Below, piece by piece: positions 6,939 through 9,055 of a DNA stretch of 9,055 nt. Within the stretch, counting starts at the first letter, position 1. Each line of letters opens with the position of its first letter. The stretch spans positions 1 to 9,055 of the forward strand of contig DATELK010000195.1 in assembly GCA_035276685.1 (NCBI GenBank). Reading direction: 5' to 3'. The translations under genes were made by a program, and so were the position numbers. The notes beneath the pieces are model-generated. The model ran no database searches. It saw only the letters and a list, made by a program, of their open reading frames with translations, and was not told the DNA's origin. The DNA comes from JACVRN01 sp035276685 (GTDB lineage: Bacteria; Acidobacteriota; Blastocatellia; Pyrinomonadales; Pyrinomonadaceae).

Positions 6939-7559
6939 ATGAGCAAAGCAGACGATGACAAGAGAGACGGCGGAGGAGTCGTGACGGCCGAGGCCGCGAA
7001 CAAGAAGGAGCCCACGGATTTTGAGCTGGCGCAGAGGTCTGCCGAAGGCGACGGTGAGGCCTTCGAGCAGATTTACCGTCGCCACTTCAGGCGCGTCTAC
7101 GCGCTCTGCCTTCGCATGATGAGCGACCCCGTGCGCGCCGAAGACATGACGCAGGAGGTCTTCGTACAGCTCTTCAACAAGATTGGAAGCTTCCGGGGCG
7201 AGAGCGCCTTCACGACCTGGCTGCACCGCATGACGGTCAATCTGGTCTTGATGTACTTTCGCAAGGCCAGCACCCGCAGCGAGCTTCTGACCGAAGAGGG
7301 CGAGACGCCCATACAGATTGTGCGAGGCACGGAGAACCCTGAGACCATGCCGGTGGTTGACCGCATAGCCCTTGAGCGTGCCGTGCAGCAGTTGCCGCCG
7401 GGCTATCGCTCGGTCTTCGTCCTGCACGACGTTGAGGGCTACGAGCACGACGAGATTTCCAAGATGATGGGAATTTCGGCCGGAACCTCTAAATCCCAGC
7501 TTCATAAGGCCCGCCTAAAATTAAGGCAGCTGCTCAGGCAACAGGCGGCGCTCAATTAG
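6939..7559 (+). CDS. ECF-type RNA polymerase sigma factor (sigma-70 family)
   Basis: 206 residues from the chosen ATG. Sigma region 2 spans about 41-109: EAFEQIYRRHFRRVYALCLRM, then the typical RAEDMTQEVFVQLFNKIGSFRGESAFTTWLHRM core-binding/-10 segment. Region 4 spans about 144-200: ERAVQQLPPGYRSVFVLHDVEGYEHDEISKMMGIS, then the recognition-helix stretch GTSKSQLHKARLKLR. There is no region 3 or region 1, as expected for ECF factors. It would redirect RNA polymerase to a small regulon. The frame stays open upstream to 6798, but those codons are Arg/Cys-rich and unlike sigma factors. MSKADDDKRD is the more natural start, with only a weak GGAAA upstream. A zinc-type anti-sigma gene follows 59 bp downstream, supporting a sigma/anti-sigma operon. 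The signal sensed is unknown. Confidence 0.95.
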   Translation: MSKADDDKRDGGGVVTAEAANKKEPTDFELAQRSAEGDGEAFEQIYRRHFRRVYALCLRMMSDPVRAEDMTQEVFVQLFNKIGSFRGESAFTTWLHRMTVNLVLMYFRKASTRSELLTEEGETPIQIVRGTENPETMPVVDRIALERAVQQLPPGYRSVFVLHDVEGYEHDEISKMMGISAGTSKSQLHKARLKLRQLLRQQAALN

Positions 7560-7576
7560 AGTCTAATGGTGTTATT

Positions 7577-7590
7577 CAGGTGCTCACCTG
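7577..7590 (+). other. Short perfect hairpin between sigma and anti-sigma genes
   Basis: CAGGTG and CACCTG pair perfectly around a CT dinucleotide, or as a 5-bp stem with a GCTC tetraloop. It lies 18 nt after the sigma stop and 15 nt before the anti-sigma Shine-Dalgarno. No T-run follows directly, so it is not a convincing terminator. It may affect mRNA stability or the ratio of the two proteins. Confidence 0.4.
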
Positions 7591-7604
7591 TATTTACTCT
7601 CGCT

Positions 7605-7609
7605 AGGAG
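7605..7609 (+). promoter_or_regulatory. Ribosome binding site of the anti-sigma gene
   Basis: AGGAG with a 9-nt spacer to the ATG at 7619. It is much stronger than the sigma factor's own site, so the anti-sigma factor may be translated at least as well as its partner. Confidence 0.7.
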
Positions 7610-7618
7610 ACCCCGAAA

Positions 7619-7864
7619 ATGGAATGTGAAGAGAGCGTTGCGCTTCTGTCGGAGCTGCATGCAGGCAACGTTGAAGAATCTACAGCCCTTTTAATCCGCC
7701 GCCATCTGGCGGATTGCCCACCCTGCTGCGGCGTTTACGAAGACCTACAGACCATAGTCCTGACGGCAACAACGCTCGGCCAGTCGAACGAGACTCTCGA
7801 ATTCCCCGACGAAGAACAAATCTGGCAGCGCATCACTATACTGAAGCGCACGACAGTTCACTGA
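7619..7864 (+). CDS. Small zinc-binding anti-sigma factor (ZAS/zf-HC2-like)
   Basis: 81 residues. The zf-HC2/ZAS zinc motif is visible: Cys3 near the N-terminus, then RRHLADCPPCC with His29, Cys33 and Cys36 (HxxxCxxC). This matches the anti-sigma domain that clamps ECF factors, as in RsrA/ChrR-type proteins. An extra Cys37 follows. There is no membrane segment or sensor domain after the motif. The remaining 45 residues are acidic, ending in DEEQIWQRI and a short basic tail. It is therefore a soluble cytoplasmic protein that probably binds the sigma factor encoded 59 bp upstream. Release on oxidation or zinc loss is known for some ZAS proteins, but is only an inference here. A strong AGGAG supports the start. 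Confidence 0.82.
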   Translation: MECEESVALLSELHAGNVEESTALLIRRHLADCPPCCGVYEDLQTIVLTATTLGQSNETLEFPDEEQIWQRITILKRTTVH

Positions 7865-7911
7865 CCTCTGCGGCCTACAGCTTTCTGCAAAGCAGTCCTT
7901 GCCCTCGCCCG

Positions 7912-7956
7912 GTGGCGGGACACGTAGCCTTTTAAGCTTAAAATTTTCCCGCCCAC
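7912..7956. repeat. Nested palindrome downstream of the anti-sigma gene
   Basis: GTGGCGGGA (7912-7920) pairs with TCCCGCCCAC (7947-7956) with one bulged base. The loop contains a perfect 14-bp palindrome, TTTTAAGCTTAAAA (7930-7943), that can form its own stem. The element starts 47 bp after the anti-sigma stop, so it may end that transcript. There is no T-run after the outer stem. Confidence 0.5.
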
Positions 7957-7989
7957 GGCATTAGCAAAAATCAATTCATCCTACGTATA

Positions 7990-8025
7990 CCCCTTGCTAT
8001 AAGGGGGGCCGGGGTGCGCCCGGCC
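7990..8025. repeat. Two adjacent stem-loops
   Basis: CCCCTT-gctat-AAGGGG (7990-8006) is followed with no gap by GGCCGGG-gtgcg-CCCGGCC (8007-8025). Both stems are perfect and both loops are 5 nt. The arrangement resembles the CCCCTT...AAGGGG palindromes that occur as dispersed repeats in several bacterial groups. Copy number cannot be judged from one window. Confidence 0.6.
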
Positions 8026-8140
8026 AGAGGGTGATTCGTCTGGTAATAAGAAAAATCTGGTAACAGCCATCCATCTCTTAACAAATTTTCGTACTCTGAG
8101 AGACGGCGGTTGACGGCTTAGACTCTGGAGAAAATCTGTC

Positions 8141-8866
8141 ATGCAGTTAAAGCCTAAAGCTTTAAGCAGCGCCGTGGGCACGCTGCTTCTATTATTTGCG
8201 CTGGCCATTGCAGCCTCGGCCCAGGAGGCCGCAGGGCCTGAGCAAAGGGGCGTCAGCATCAAGAATTTCGGGCAGATGGACGAGCGCTTCTATCGCGGCG
8301 CGCAGCCGAAGGAACAGGAGTTCAAAGAACTGGCGGCGATGGGCATCAGGACTGTCATAGACCTGCGCGCAGACCCTGTGGATTATGAGAAGAGCATGGT
8401 CGAGTCCCTCGGCATGAAGTACGTAAACATCCCCATGGTCGGTAAGAAGTATCCTACGGAAGAGGCTGTTCAATTATTCCTGAAGGTGGTAAACGACCCG
8501 GAGACGGGTAAGTTCTACGTACACTGCGCGGGCGGTCGTCACCGCACGGGGGCTATGGGCGCTGTCTATCGCTACACGAAATATAATTGGACGTTCGAGC
8601 AGGTCTACGCGGAGATGAAGAAGTTCGACTTCTACACCTCATGGGGCCACGGCGCTTTTAAGGATTTTGTGAGGGACTATTACGAGCGCATGCAGGCCTC
8701 CAACGTAGCGCCCACCGTCACGGCACAGGCCAGCACAGTTGCCGTAAACACGGCTGCTGCGAAACCTACTGCGCCGGTCAGTGCAGCAGCGCCAGCAGCC
8801 GCACCTGCGACTGCCAGTATGACAGTCGACGCAATTCCTGTGACTGACGCGGTGACGCGTAAATAG
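8141..8866 (+). CDS. Exported dual-specificity/tyrosine protein phosphatase family protein
   Basis: 241 residues. A signal peptide is clear: basic start (MQLKPK), hydrophobic core at about 12-24 and an ASA|Q cleavage site after residue 27. The domain at about 36-185 is a cysteine phosphatase of the DSP/PTP type. It shows FYRGAQP at 50-56, GIRTVIDLRADP at 68-79 and the P-loop HCAGGRHRTG at 128-137, with nucleophile Cys129 and Arg135 (CX5R). Asp78 or Asp81 may supply the general acid. It probably acts outside the cytoplasm on a phosphoprotein, phospholipid or sugar phosphate. From about 188 to 241 the tail is Ala/Pro/Thr/Val-rich low complexity, like a cell-wall or periplasmic linker. The ATG at 8141 has GGAG 10 nt upstream. 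It stands alone between hairpin-rich regions. The substrate is unknown. Confidence 0.88.
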   Translation: MQLKPKALSSAVGTLLLLFALAIAASAQEAAGPEQRGVSIKNFGQMDERFYRGAQPKEQEFKELAAMGIRTVIDLRADPVDYEKSMVESLGMKYVNIPMVGKKYPTEEAVQLFLKVVNDPETGKFYVHCAGGRHRTGAMGAVYRYTKYNWTFEQVYAEMKKFDFYTSWGHGAFKDFVRDYYERMQASNVAPTVTAQASTVAVNTAAAKPTAPVSAAAPAAAPATASMTVDAIPVTDAVTRK

Positions 8867-8887
8867 GGTCGAAGATAAGATAACAAA

Positions 8888-8985
8888 CAGGTCAGAACCG
8901 CCTGCGGTAGCGGGCGGGTCTTTATCCTTCATGATGACTCTAGCCTATCTAATACCCGCCCGCTACCGCAGGCGGTTCTGACCTG
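8888..8985. terminator. Perfect 32-bp inverted repeat; probable bidirectional terminator or dispersed repeat
   Basis: The arms at 8888-8919 and 8954-8985 are exact reverse complements over 32 bp, separated by a 34-nt loop. Each arm contains its own small dyad (ACCGC-CT-GCGGT). On the plus strand the stem is followed by C and then TTTTT (8987-8991). On the minus strand it is followed by TTTGTTA. It lies 21 bp after the phosphatase stop and 6 bp beyond the stop of the convergent gene, an ideal place for a bidirectional terminator. The 34-nt loop is long for an intrinsic terminator. The sequence style also recalls GC-rich dispersed palindromes of Acidobacteriota, from memory only. Confidence 0.75.
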
Positions 8986-8991
8986 CTTTTT

Positions 8992-9055
8992 CTATTCCTC
9001 GTTGAAGACAATGTCGCTCAGGCTGTCGGCGATACGGCTTGCGCCCGCCGTGTCT
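8992..9055 (-). CDS. C-terminal end of an unidentified gene (5' end outside window)
   Basis: Read on the minus strand from the right edge, one frame is open and ends at TAG (8992-8994). Its last residues are TAGASRIADSLSDIVFNEE, a normal-looking amphipathic helix rich in Ala/Ser/Ile with an acidic end. The other two frames give Arg/Cys-rich sequence. The stop lies 6 bp from the large inverted repeat, as expected for a convergent gene sharing a terminator. Twenty codons are too few to name a family. Confidence 0.5.
   Translation of the reverse strand, partial: DTAGASRIADSLSDIVFNEE

Larger units (their letters stand above)
7865..8140. other. 276-bp intergenic region with several hairpins
   Basis: I find no credible gene in this stretch. 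It holds a nested palindrome (7912-7956), two back-to-back hairpins (7990-8025), a direct repeat TCTGGTAA at 8039-8046 and 8056-8063 (17 bp apart), and finally the 5' leader of the phosphatase gene. No sigma-70 promoter with good -35 and -10 boxes stands out. The TTGACG at 8110-8115 has no matching -10 before the start codon. Confidence 0.6.

Noticed and set aside
6762..7505. A 247-codon minus-strand frame opposite the sigma factor
   Set aside because: It mirrors the sigma gene and shows no motif, while the plus strand has complete regions 2 and 4.
8110..8138. Sigma-70 promoter with TTGACG as -35 for the phosphatase gene
   Set aside because: No -10-like hexamer at 16-18 nt, and the position would overlap the ribosome binding site and start codon.
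8639..8932. Minus-strand frames overlapping the phosphatase tail and the inverted repeat
   Set aside because: They are translations of the low-complexity tail and of the repeat arm, opposite a clear phosphatase gene.

Overview
The window looks like a chromosomal segment of a moderately GC-rich, Gram-negative bacterium. The Gram-negative call rests on the TonB-dependent outer-membrane receptor and the lipoprotein-type binding protein. The palindromic dispersed repeats, weak Shine-Dalgarno sites and gene style are compatible with Acidobacteriota (Blastocatellia/Pyrinomonadaceae-like). That assignment is an impression, not something the sequence proves. I see no rRNA, tRNA, CRISPR array, transposase or phage gene.

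Layout, left to right. (1) Positions 1-590, plus strand: the C-terminal end of a TonB-dependent receptor, cut by the window edge. (2) Positions 605-6679, minus strand: six genes read right to left. They are a solute-binding lipoprotein, two CUT1-type sugar permeases (joined by an ATGA overlap), a UgpC/MalK-type ATPase, an IolI-like TIM-barrel isomerase/epimerase and a Gfo/Idh/MocA dehydrogenase. The first five are tightly packed. The dehydrogenase follows after a 117-bp gap filled by a long imperfect palindrome. (3) Positions 6680-6938: a divergent intergenic region with an AAACCG/CGGTTT operator-like dyad in front of the importer operon. (4) Positions 6939-7864, plus strand: an ECF sigma factor followed by a small zinc-binding (ZAS/zf-HC2) anti-sigma factor. 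(5) Positions 7865-8140: a non-coding stretch rich in hairpins. (6) Positions 8141-8866, plus strand: an exported dual-specificity/tyrosine phosphatase with an Ala/Pro/Thr-rich tail. (7) Positions 8888-8985: a perfect 32-bp inverted repeat between the phosphatase and the 3' end of a convergent minus-strand gene that runs off the window.

How it may work together. The importer operon is a self-contained uptake-and-oxidation module. The binding protein captures a polyol, cyclitol or sugar, the permease pair and ATPase import it, the dehydrogenase oxidises a hydroxyl to a ketone, and the isomerase acts on the keto product. From memory, the isomerase resembles Bacillus IolI (2-keto-myo-inositol isomerase) strikingly, so an inositol-type substrate is the leading guess. 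A 3-keto-sugar route, as in levoglucosan or disaccharide oxidation, is the main alternative. The sigma/anti-sigma pair and the phosphatase appear to be separate regulatory or signalling units.
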